From: an uncultured Pedobacter sp.
Lineage (GTDB): Bacteria; Bacteroidota; Bacteroidia; Sphingobacteriales; Sphingobacteriaceae
DNA length: 64,000 nt
Direction of reading: 5' to 3'
NCBI RefSeq assembly: GCF_946480185.1
Contig: NZ_CAMLIG010000012.1
Span: forward strand, 62,001-126,000
Of this stretch, positions 25,969 through 34,011 are shown piece by piece. Position 1 is the stretch's first letter. Each line of letters starts with the position of its first letter. The translations under genes and the position numbers were made by a program. Under the pieces are notes generated by a model. That model ran no database searches and was not told where the DNA came from. It worked only from the letters and a program-made list of their open reading frames with translations.

Positions 25969-27333
25969 TTAATCAAATTTAAAACTGTCAAGCTTCACTA
26001 AATTTCCATTAGCAACCTTGAATACAATGTACACACCTGTTGGTTTAATTTTATGAACAATTTTTGTCGAAATGTTTTTATAAATGTTTTTGCCACCTGT
26101 ACTTTTAATTACGCAAGAAGCTAATAATTCTCCGTCCACTGCATTTGCTCGAATTTCGATAGTGCCGCCTTTTTCACTCGCTATGTTAAACGTAACCTTT
26201 GTTTTAGCCTCAACATTTTTAAAATTTGGGAAATACAAATAGCCACCAGTTTGGTTACTATTTACAGAAAACCCTCCTTTAGTATTTTCGCGTTTATCTG
26301 TTTTAGCTGATGCCATATACCATTCGGCTTCAATTTTATCCCAATTGGCATCATATTGTCCAATCCCAATATTTCCATGCTTATCAAGATAATTTATATC
26401 GTCAACCATATCCCCATTGTCTTTGTAATGCAGATAATTCACATAAGACTGACGGTAGCGGGCAACGTCTTTACCTAAATAAAAATGGCACCAAGTATGA
26501 AACCATTGGTTATTCCATTCAAAAAAATTACCATGAGCGGCGGTGTTTAATCCGTATAAATCAATGTTGGCAGAATAACCTCTTCTGGTATAGGGTCCGT
26601 AAATATTTCTTGAAGTAGCATAAGAAGTACCTGCTGAGAGGTAATAAATTCCGTTTCGCTGGTGCAGGTTAGGCTTATCACAAGCTAACAAACCTTCTGC
26701 ACTACCCTTAATCACCAACTTTCGGGGCTTTTCGTCCAAAGAAATCATATCGCTATTTAATTTAGCTATCATGTAGTTAAGTGTGGGGTCAACAGCTCTA
26801 TAATGCCCAAAAGCAATGTACGCAGTTTTTGCTTTGTCCTTTTCAATAATCACGGTTGGATCATATTCTTTTCCAGGAGTAAGATTTTCTGGAAGCAGTG
26901 GCTTACCTAAAACATCTTTGAACGGACCAATGGGTGTATTTCCTACCAAAACTCCGGTATTTACATTCCCATTTGAAAAATAGAAATAATATTTCCCGTT
27001 TTTATATGCCATATCAGGTGCCCAGCAATCGTTGGATTTACCCATGTAAGTGGTGGCAGGATCAATGGTAGTTTCTAACTTCCAATTTACCAGATCGGTT
27101 GAAGTCCAGATTTTCCAATCCGGCATTACAAAAGTTTTCGCTGTTTTATCTCCATCTCTGGTGGCATACAGATAAGCTTTGTTATTGAAAATATGGATAT
27201 GCGGATCGGCCATACCCACATCGGCAACCATCGGTTTAAGCTTCTTCAAAGTATCTGTTTTTGAAGAATAACTTTTAAGCTTGGCAAAGGAAGCCGTGGA
27301 TAAAAACAAAAGTGTGATTAAAGTCTTGTTCAT
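25969..27333 (-). CDS. GH43-family glycosidase with C-terminal beta-sandwich
   Basis: The start at 27333 (MNKTLITLLFLSTASFA) gives a clean signal peptide and avoids a 32-base overlap with the upstream sulfatase; 454 residues. A five-bladed propeller begins MADPHIHIFNNKAYLYATRDGD (catalytic-base Asp in ADPH), with WAPDMAYKNGKYYFYFSNG, GKEYDPTVIIEKD and SAEGLLACDKPNLHQRNGIYYL (Glu candidate for general acid). A C-terminal CBM6-like domain (about 350-454, GGTIEIRANAVDGELLASC) follows. GH43 covers beta-xylosidase and arabinofuranosidase activities; with ulvan in mind, removal of xylose is likely. It lies 7 bases after the sulfatase and 11 before the lyase gene. Confidence 0.9.
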   Translation of the reverse strand: MNKTLITLLFLSTASFAKLKSYSSKTDTLKKLKPMVADVGMADPHIHIFNNKAYLYATRDGDKTAKTFVMPDWKIWTSTDLVNWKLETTIDPATTYMGKSNDCWAPDMAYKNGKYYFYFSNGNVNTGVLVGNTPIGPFKDVLGKPLLPENLTPGKEYDPTVIIEKDKAKTAYIAFGHYRAVDPTLNYMIAKLNSDMISLDEKPRKLVIKGSAEGLLACDKPNLHQRNGIYYLSAGTSYATSRNIYGPYTRRGYSANIDLYGLNTAAHGNFFEWNNQWFHTWCHFYLGKDVARYRQSYVNYLHYKDNGDMVDDINYLDKHGNIGIGQYDANWDKIEAEWYMASAKTDKRENTKGGFSVNSNQTGGYLYFPNFKNVEAKTKVTFNIASEKGGTIEIRANAVDGELLASCVIKSTGGKNIYKNISTKIVHKIKPTGVYIVFKVANGNLVKLDSFKFD

Positions 27334-27340
27334 CTTATAT

Positions 27341-28786
27341 TTAAAAATTCCGTTTACTACTGGTGTATTCACTTTTTGGCACCCCGTGTAATGCTTGCAG
27401 TTCTTTGTACCTGTTCCTTAATTCTTGTAGTTTAAGTTTATATTTCGGGTCTTTTGCAAGGTTGGTTGTTTCATGTGGATCAAACTTTATATCAAACAGC
27501 TCTTCATAATTATGTTCGATATAGTTCATGTATTTAAATCTTTTTGTCACCACGCCCTCTTGCCTAGGCAGTTGCGGACCTCCTAAAAAGTAGTATTGAT
27601 AAAAGAAATCTTTCCTTTCGGGAATCTTGTTTTCTAGCATACTAAACAGATCAACACCCTGCATCTTTTTAGGTGCTTTTACGCCGGCCATCGCCAAAAT
27701 TGTTGGCGCTATATCAATATTTAAAGCCATTTGTGGTGCTTTGTATTGTTTGATGCTGTCTGGTGTGTTAGGGTTGTAAATTAAAAGTGGCACCCTTACC
27801 GATTCTTCGTATCCCCACCATTTACCTTCCATTCCGTGTTCTCCTAAAAACATTCCGTTATCCCCCATCACAATAATTACTGTATTATCTGCAATACCCA
27901 GTTTTTTCAGCTTCTCCGTCATCCGGCCAATGGCATCATCAATACCCGTAATTAGGCGGTAGTAATTCTTAACATTTTCCTGATACAGTTCGGGAGACCC
28001 AAATAAACCTTGCCACCTTGCCCTACCAAAATTGGTGTCTGTTTGGAAAAAGGCAGGAAACTGCTTCCAGTATTTTGGGTCGGCAGTTACCGGTAACGGA
28101 ATGGTGACATCCTTATAATAATCTTTGTATTTTGGTTGTATCACGTAAGTTGGCGGATTACCATCTTGCTCATGCGGTGCTTTAAAACTTACCGACAGGC
28201 AAAATGGTTTTTGACTTTTACCATAGGCGGAAAGGAAGTCTTGGATAGCGTTACTCAACGTATCCGTATCGTGAATTAATTTTCCGTTTTTTCCGGTGAT
28301 CACATAATCTGGTTGCATTTTTTCTCCAGCTTCTGAGTTCACAAAAAAATCAAAAAGTTTTTCTGGGGGATGTGTCCCTACACCAAACTTGCCGATAAAA
28401 CCAGTATTGTATCCAGCGTTTTTAAGCAAAGCCGGATAAGAATTTGCGAGGGCTTCCGCAGATAAATCGGTATTAAAATCATTAATATGATGTTTGGATT
28501 CATACTGCCCTGTTAAAATACTGGCTCTACTTACGCAACAGATAGAAGTGGTAACATACGCATTTTGAAACAGTACGCCCGCATTGGCCAGTTTATCCAT
28601 ATTTGGGGTTTGGATGATGGAATTTCCCATCGCTCCCATTGCGTCCCAACGCTGGTCATCTGTTAAAAGGAAGATGATATTTGGTTGGGGTTTCACTTTT
28701 GTGGCAACTGCCTGCTGCGAAAATCCTTTAAAAGGGATTAATGTAGAAACAATCACAGACAGTATGCAGAAATACGACTTTTTCAT
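27341..28786 (-). CDS. S1-family sulfatase with non-consensus CCVSR active-site motif
   Basis: 481 residues, signal peptide ending GFSQ. IIFLLTDDQRWDAMGAMGN, GFIGKFGVGTHPPEKL and VIIVMGDNGMFLGEHGMEGKWWGYEESVRVP carry the metal and sulfate ligands. The formylglycine motif reads CCVSR (83-87): Val replaces the usual Pro or Ala of C-x-P/A-x-R. The flanks (SI...ASILTG) and the rest of the active site are intact and very like the sulfatase half of the fusion protein at 21082-24597, so the two are paralogs. The stop abuts the GH43 start and the start abuts the GH105 stop, so they are translationally linked. It is probably active if the maturase tolerates Val; substrate unknown. Confidence 0.9.
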   Translation of the reverse strand: MKKSYFCILSVIVSTLIPFKGFSQQAVATKVKPQPNIIFLLTDDQRWDAMGAMGNSIIQTPNMDKLANAGVLFQNAYVTTSICCVSRASILTGQYESKHHINDFNTDLSAEALANSYPALLKNAGYNTGFIGKFGVGTHPPEKLFDFFVNSEAGEKMQPDYVITGKNGKLIHDTDTLSNAIQDFLSAYGKSQKPFCLSVSFKAPHEQDGNPPTYVIQPKYKDYYKDVTIPLPVTADPKYWKQFPAFFQTDTNFGRARWQGLFGSPELYQENVKNYYRLITGIDDAIGRMTEKLKKLGIADNTVIIVMGDNGMFLGEHGMEGKWWGYEESVRVPLLIYNPNTPDSIKQYKAPQMALNIDIAPTILAMAGVKAPKKMQGVDLFSMLENKIPERKDFFYQYYFLGGPQLPRQEGVVTKRFKYMNYIEHNYEELFDIKFDPHETTNLAKDPKYKLKLQELRNRYKELQALHGVPKSEYTSSKRNF

Positions 28787-29896
28787 TTACTTTAATTTTA
28801 AAATTTCACTACCGGCCATTAAAAAAACTCCTGTTCCAAAATTCTGCCAGCTATCTGCATCAGCTGGTTTAGGGTCAAAACCGATGTTTTGTACCCACCC
28901 TACTTTTCCGTCAGGTTTTTGGCATTTCAATAGTGCTGTCCAAGCTTTAACAACCGAAGGCTGGTAATCGGCTTTGCTTAATAAACCGTTATTTACTCCC
29001 CAAGCTAAGGCATAAGTAAAAAGCCCACTTCCACTTACTTCTCCGTGGTCAAAAGATTCTGGAGATAGCAAACTGGTTTTCCATAGACCACCCTCTTGTT
29101 GTAAACCTTTAATGCGTTTTGACATTTCCTTAAAAAGGTTTTCATAAAAAGGACGGGTTGGATAATCTTTAGGTAAATCAGTTAAGATTAATGCTAAACC
29201 TCCTAAAACCCAGCCATTTCCTCTAGACCAAAACACTTTATTGCCGTTTGGCTCTTTCATATCAGTAGAATCTCCAGTCCATAAAAACCGGCTATCACGG
29301 GCGAACAAATGCTCTTTTTTATCATACAAAAGATCGTAGCATTGCAAATAGTATTTGTCCATTTCTTTTAAATAACTATTATCGTTTTTAAGCGCCGCGT
29401 ATGATGTTAGAACAGGCGGAGCCATAAACAAGGCATCACACCACCACCATAGAATTTTCTTTTCGTCGGTTTCAGTACCGTCTTTCCAAGGATAATCCTT
29501 GTATAAATGGTCATGTATTATTTGGGAAGTTGGTTCCAGATTTGCCTGTTCTCCGATAGATTTTAAATAGATATAACTGTAACAAATTGCTAAATCATCT
29601 GCATGGTAAAAACGCTCCCATGGTTGCCAGTCATTTCTTTTGGCCATTGCCTTTAAAGCATCTAAGTATTCCTTACTTCCTGTCACCTCATGTGCTTTCA
29701 CAACTCCTGTGTAATAAACTCCATTTGTCCAGTCGGTCGGAGATTTTGCTTGGATAGGATTAGCTTCTTGCCATTTTAAAGCTTTTAACATGGCAGTCCT
29801 TGTACTTTGTTGATTAATTTTTTGATATGTTTTACAGGACTGTAATATCAAAATGGCGACAAAAATCGCTAAGTATCGGAATGTTAACCTTTGCAT
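28787..29896 (-). CDS. GH105 unsaturated glucuronyl/rhamnogalacturonyl hydrolase (lipoprotein)
   Basis: 369 residues with lipobox LQSC (Cys21). The (alpha/alpha)6 barrel shows [28 protein letters not shown] (catalytic Asp154), [14 protein letters not shown] and [22 protein letters not shown]105 enzymes hydrate the 4,5-unsaturated uronic acid left by polysaccharide lyases and free the next sugar (rhamnose in ulvan and rhamnogalacturonan). It sits 3 bases from a lyase gene and directly before a sulfatase, so it is well placed to process lyase products in the periplasm. Confidence 0.94.
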   Translation of the reverse strand: MQRLTFRYLAIFVAILILQSCKTYQKINQQSTRTAMLKALKWQEANPIQAKSPTDWTNGVYYTGVVKAHEVTGSKEYLDALKAMAKRNDWQPWERFYHADDLAICYSYIYLKSIGEQANLEPTSQIIHDHLYKDYPWKDGTETDEKKILWWWCDALFMAPPVLTSYAALKNDNSYLKEMDKYYLQCYDLLYDKKEHLFARDSRFLWTGDSTDMKEPNGNKVFWSRGNGWVLGGLALILTDLPKDYPTRPFYENLFKEMSKRIKGLQQEGGLWKTSLLSPESFDHGEVSGSGLFTYALAWGVNNGLLSKADYQPSVVKAWTALLKCQKPDGKVGWVQNIGFDPKPADADSWQNFGTGVFLMAGSEILKLK

Positions 29897-29899
29897 AAT

Positions 29900-32518
29900 T
29901 TATGTTTTCGTTTTTTGCTTAATAACTTCATAGTTTATTGGATTATTTACTTTTACTTGAGCATCTGTTGTTAAATATGCTTCTCCGCTAGTTACAGTTA
30001 GATTTAAAGCTACAGGCATTCCTTTTTCTGCCGTAAAACCCCATTCATTATAACTAAACTGAGTGCCACTACCGATGTAAAGCGATTGGATTTTTCCTTC
30101 CTTATCTAGTGTGAGTACGGCGTACCTACCTACAAATTTGATATGCAAGTTCTTGTCCTCAAAAACTGCTGAATCTTTATCCTGAGTGATGATAATCTGT
30201 TTAATTTTCTTTGATTGTACTATGCTTTCTACCACAAACCCTTTAAAAACTCCATTTTGCTTAATGCTTTTTACGGCTTTTACGCTTCCTTCATTCGCAG
30301 TACCTGAGTAGGGTTCGTAAATCACTGCAAAGGGTGCGTCCCAGGCTTCTCCATTTTTGCGGATATCCAGTGTGGGCGTTTGCTTTTTCGCATAAGCTTT
30401 TGGAGCTTCATCTGTGATGGGGGCATTCACCTTTGTATATTCCCTTCCCTCTTCTGCAGGAATAAAAAGTTTCATACTTACTCCGTTTTCACCTAAAGAT
30501 TTTGCTGTAAAAACTACATCTACCTGTTTATCATAAGGCCCTGATGTTTCTACATTTTTAAAATAGTGCCATCCGGGATTTTTGAATGATTTGTTACCAT
30601 TCCATATCGCATTGGCATTAGCCATGTATCTATTTTCATCAGAATGTAAACTGAAACTGTCATCGGCAGGCAAAAAACTTAAAAAATCGCCGATATTATG
30701 GTAGATATAATCATGGTATTGGTTGGGTAACGTTGATTTTGATTTATACACATCTACGTAATATCCTGTAGTTGGAGAAGTACGTACGATGCCTAGAGTC
30801 CTCAATTGCGTTGCCTCCGCTTGGTCGCCTTTATCATCTACAAAACTTGTGCTGCTAAAGGAGTTATTTGGCGAAACGGGCGATGCAAAATATTCAGGCT
30901 CAATGGCTTCCTTTTTAACGGTATTAATTGCATTATTTGCCCATCCTCCCTCTCCTTTTGAAGAACCATTCACGATAACTGTGTTATGACCCGCAAATAA
31001 ACGATAATAATTTTCGTGGATTTCTGAACCATAATTGGAACGACCTGCTTTTGAGCCTAATACATAGCCTCTACCGTACAATTCCATATTCATCCCAGAA
31101 GCATGGCCATGTACAAAAGCACCTCCGCCAACAAAAAGCATTAAACCGTCTTTTGGCTGATTAGTAGTACTCAAATTTCTTTGGATGGAAATCCCAGCAA
31201 ACGGCAAACCGTTTGTTACAGGTTTAGGATAGTATTTTGTTTCGCCCTGTACGTCTCCGCTTGCCCACAACAGCTGTAAGGGTTGTGAGAAATATGGGAA
31301 AGCACCATAAGATCTCTTGCCTAAATATGCTCGATTATAATTGTCGTATTTTATCCCCGAATTAATTAAAGATCCAAATTGTTCTAATTTCTTTTTGTCA
31401 TTACCTAGCTTAGCCAAGTAGTAACCTATTTCATAACTACTATAAGATTTAGCAAATTCTCTGTGACCATCGCCAAATTGAATAGTTTGCTCACCATTCG
31501 GATAAGTGAGGTAATAAGGTATTGTAAGTGCATCCGTAATTTCGGGATATTTCTTGCCCAGAGACAACGAAGGATTAATTTTGGTTAACATGGTCATCAA
31601 GTACGTAGTAAGACTAGTTACCGCACCAGAATAATTTAAGCTCTCCGGCCAATCTCCATCTTCATCGTACACTTTAGCTACTTTAGCCAAGGCATCCTGA
31701 TGTGGGGTGTCTTTCTCCAGGTAATAAATTAACAGACTGTCTCTTTCAGCTTTACTATCCAAGGCTAATATATTTCCAACCAAGCTAGGCGATTCCAATA
31801 CAGGCCAGTTACAATTAACTATACCGTGGTTCAGTGCTAAATCGATATAAGTTTTAAATACCTTTTCAGCTTCTGTAAGCTCAATTTTTTCTTGAGTATT
31901 GGAGACGAAATCATACGCCGTTCCTCCATTTTTTATAAAAGGAGCGATAAAGTCATAAATAATCGGGATTTGCGCACCAATTTCTCTCGCCTCTCTTAAA
32001 TGATCATCCTGATACAGCCAACCTCCGTTTCCTCCACTTTCTGAAGGTCTAATCTGAAGCATTGCTTTCATAAAAGTATAAAACACCGAGGTGCTATATA
32101 TTGCATATTTTTTGTCTCCTGTTAAATAATAAAGAACTCCGCAATCAATAGCTGTTTTTAAATAATGCTGAAACTTGTTGCGCTTTGCACTTGCACCCTT
32201 TTCATTATCTAATACTGTTTTAAAAGGTGGGATTTTATCGACTTCCTGATGACTTAAATCGAATGGCAATGCGCTCATGTAGGACTTTGGGTTCTGTAAA
32301 TAACTTTCCAAATCAGGTTGAACACGCTTTTCAAATGCTTTATAATACTCTTTAGCCCATTCGTAATTTTTTATTTTATCTAAAACGGGTCCTCGGTCTG
32401 TAGGCGTAACCCAAATCATGGGACGTTCGGTATTTTGCGCAAAAAGAAACGTAGGAAAGCTACAACTCGCAATTAGGATAAAGTAAGTGAATAGCTTCAC
32501 AGTTTTCTGAGTAATCAT
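29900..32518 (-). CDS. Heparinase II/III-superfamily polysaccharide lyase without T9SS tail
   Basis: 872 residues, signal peptide ending FLFAQ. The N-terminal toroid contains LNHGIVNCNWPVLESPSLVGN and YDEDGDWPESLNYSG; the beta-sheet domain contains GGGAFVHGHASGMNMELYGRG, AGHNTVIVNGSSKGEGG and YYVDVYKSKS. It aligns along its length with the lyase at 9414-12917 (shared YHDYIYHN, PGWxYF, EGREYTK, KNGEAW patches) but lacks that protein's CBM-like module and sorting domain. It should therefore stay in the periplasm and work on imported oligosaccharides. The start is 89 bases after the second alginate-lyase-superfamily gene; the stop is 3 bases before GH105. Confidence 0.87.
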   Translation of the reverse strand: MITQKTVKLFTYFILIASCSFPTFLFAQNTERPMIWVTPTDRGPVLDKIKNYEWAKEYYKAFEKRVQPDLESYLQNPKSYMSALPFDLSHQEVDKIPPFKTVLDNEKGASAKRNKFQHYLKTAIDCGVLYYLTGDKKYAIYSTSVFYTFMKAMLQIRPSESGGNGGWLYQDDHLREAREIGAQIPIIYDFIAPFIKNGGTAYDFVSNTQEKIELTEAEKVFKTYIDLALNHGIVNCNWPVLESPSLVGNILALDSKAERDSLLIYYLEKDTPHQDALAKVAKVYDEDGDWPESLNYSGAVTSLTTYLMTMLTKINPSLSLGKKYPEITDALTIPYYLTYPNGEQTIQFGDGHREFAKSYSSYEIGYYLAKLGNDKKKLEQFGSLINSGIKYDNYNRAYLGKRSYGAFPYFSQPLQLLWASGDVQGETKYYPKPVTNGLPFAGISIQRNLSTTNQPKDGLMLFVGGGAFVHGHASGMNMELYGRGYVLGSKAGRSNYGSEIHENYYRLFAGHNTVIVNGSSKGEGGWANNAINTVKKEAIEPEYFASPVSPNNSFSSTSFVDDKGDQAEATQLRTLGIVRTSPTTGYYVDVYKSKSTLPNQYHDYIYHNIGDFLSFLPADDSFSLHSDENRYMANANAIWNGNKSFKNPGWHYFKNVETSGPYDKQVDVVFTAKSLGENGVSMKLFIPAEEGREYTKVNAPITDEAPKAYAKKQTPTLDIRKNGEAWDAPFAVIYEPYSGTANEGSVKAVKSIKQNGVFKGFVVESIVQSKKIKQIIITQDKDSAVFEDKNLHIKFVGRYAVLTLDKEGKIQSLYIGSGTQFSYNEWGFTAEKGMPVALNLTVTSGEAYLTTDAQVKVNNPINYEVIKQKTKT

Positions 32519-32607
32519 TATTTATTTTTAGCTTTATTTTCGTTTCAAATTTGTTCTTATCATTTATAAAAAAAACGGTGGAACTGTCCAAGAAGAGGTC
32601 TTTCATC

Positions 32608-33900
32608 TTAAAATACCCAACCCGCATGAGTTAAGGTTTCTGGTTTGCCTACCCATTTAAAAACTCCTCGAGGTCTTTGATGATCTATCATTTCTGCGGT
32701 GTACGGAAGCGGGATCCTAAGCCTATCATGTAAATGGCTATAAGCAATTTCCCATGCAGATTGTCCACCACCTTTTGGAGGTGCAATGCCTGTCGCATCT
32801 GATTCGGTTATCCTAACCTTTCCGTCACATATATTTTTAGGAACAGCAACTGCGCCCGTCATCCAACTGCCATGAAGTTCCATGAAATCTGTTAAACGTT
32901 TCTTTTCCACAGAGAACAAATCAGTTCCCTGATTCCATGCAGATTCAGCTGCATAAATCATTGAATTGAAACCTAGATTCAAGTGGCCAAGATCACGACA
33001 GGTTTCCATAGCCATACCGTCAACATAGCTGGTAGAAGTAGCGTCATCTTTCCACTTATTTTCGGTTTCAGCGGAGGTTTTCCCTGGAATTGTTATAGGT
33101 ACAGGCCCATCAGAACTCTGAAAAATATAGGTCTTAGTCCTTAATTTCCAACGTTCAACAGCAGCATTAAACATCGCTCGGTCACTTTTAAAAATAGCGA
33201 TAGCAATATGTGCTTCAATGGACGAAAGCACCCAGTTATTTCCAGACATGGTATCATCAGTTACGTAAGGCAAAAACTTGTCTAACATTGCATTAAAACT
33301 GTCTGTGTTTTCTTTTTTCCAACCTGGATAATTGTACCTCAAAATTTCGGCGCCGTTTGTATACCAAGGTGCTGCCCATGAAACTACTAGTCTGGAATTT
33401 GACTTCGTGTTTTTTTGATAGGTATTAGACCAATCCATCAATATCTTTGTCGCACTAATTGCGTATTGTTCATCTTTTGTAATAAGATACATTAAAGATT
33501 GACAGTATACCGCCATCCCGTCAAGCACCTGCTGGTCGCAACCTACGTTAGGGTTATTGTAAGAACCACAATCAACAGATATATAAGGAAGATCTTTGTA
33601 GGATAGTGATGAATATGGTGACTCCTTTAACTTTTCGTAAGCATCTTTCCATGGTTGTTGACCGGCCTTTACTTTTTCAACAAAAAAATCGATTTGTGCC
33701 TGTGTATTCAAAATTCCGGGATGTATGAAACCGGTATTATTAGGTGGGTCTGTTACCGGAGGATCTGGAGTTGGATCTGGGGTTGGTTCCTCTGTTTTTA
33801 CTACGCTAGAAGTTGATTTTTTTTTACAGCTAAATAGCGTAAAACAGACCAATGTTAACATTACGAACGTAAGTTTCAGGAATAATTGGTTGCTTTTCAT
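32608..33900 (-). CDS. Alginate-lyase-superfamily lipoprotein lyase (PL38/PL5-like), copy 2
   Basis: 430 residues with a strong lipoprotein signal (TLFSC followed by KKKSTSS) and a proline/threonine linker (EEPTPDPTPDPPVTDPP) that would hold the enzyme off the membrane. The catalytic toroid (about 60-430) is clearly paralogous to the protein at 24698-25957, with the same GCDQQ-DGMAVYC, DxTMSGNNW, METCRDLGHLNLGF and MTGAVAVPKNICDG blocks. The main difference is the long linker, absent from copy 1. This suggests one enzyme is displayed further from its membrane. Lyase activity on glucuronate-containing chains is inferred from the superfamily. Confidence 0.82.
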   Translation of the reverse strand: MKSNQLFLKLTFVMLTLVCFTLFSCKKKSTSSVVKTEEPTPDPTPDPPVTDPPNNTGFIHPGILNTQAQIDFFVEKVKAGQQPWKDAYEKLKESPYSSLSYKDLPYISVDCGSYNNPNVGCDQQVLDGMAVYCQSLMYLITKDEQYAISATKILMDWSNTYQKNTKSNSRLVVSWAAPWYTNGAEILRYNYPGWKKENTDSFNAMLDKFLPYVTDDTMSGNNWVLSSIEAHIAIAIFKSDRAMFNAAVERWKLRTKTYIFQSSDGPVPITIPGKTSAETENKWKDDATSTSYVDGMAMETCRDLGHLNLGFNSMIYAAESAWNQGTDLFSVEKKRLTDFMELHGSWMTGAVAVPKNICDGKVRITESDATGIAPPKGGGQSAWEIAYSHLHDRLRIPLPYTAEMIDHQRPRGVFKWVGKPETLTHAGWVF

Positions 33901-34011
33901 AATTCTATTTTTATTAATTTGAAAATTACAATAGGGATATTCTTGGTTTTGTGTTTATAAATGATGCTTTCTTAAGTTGTATGTTATAAATTACAAAGAC
34001 TATTTGTTTGA

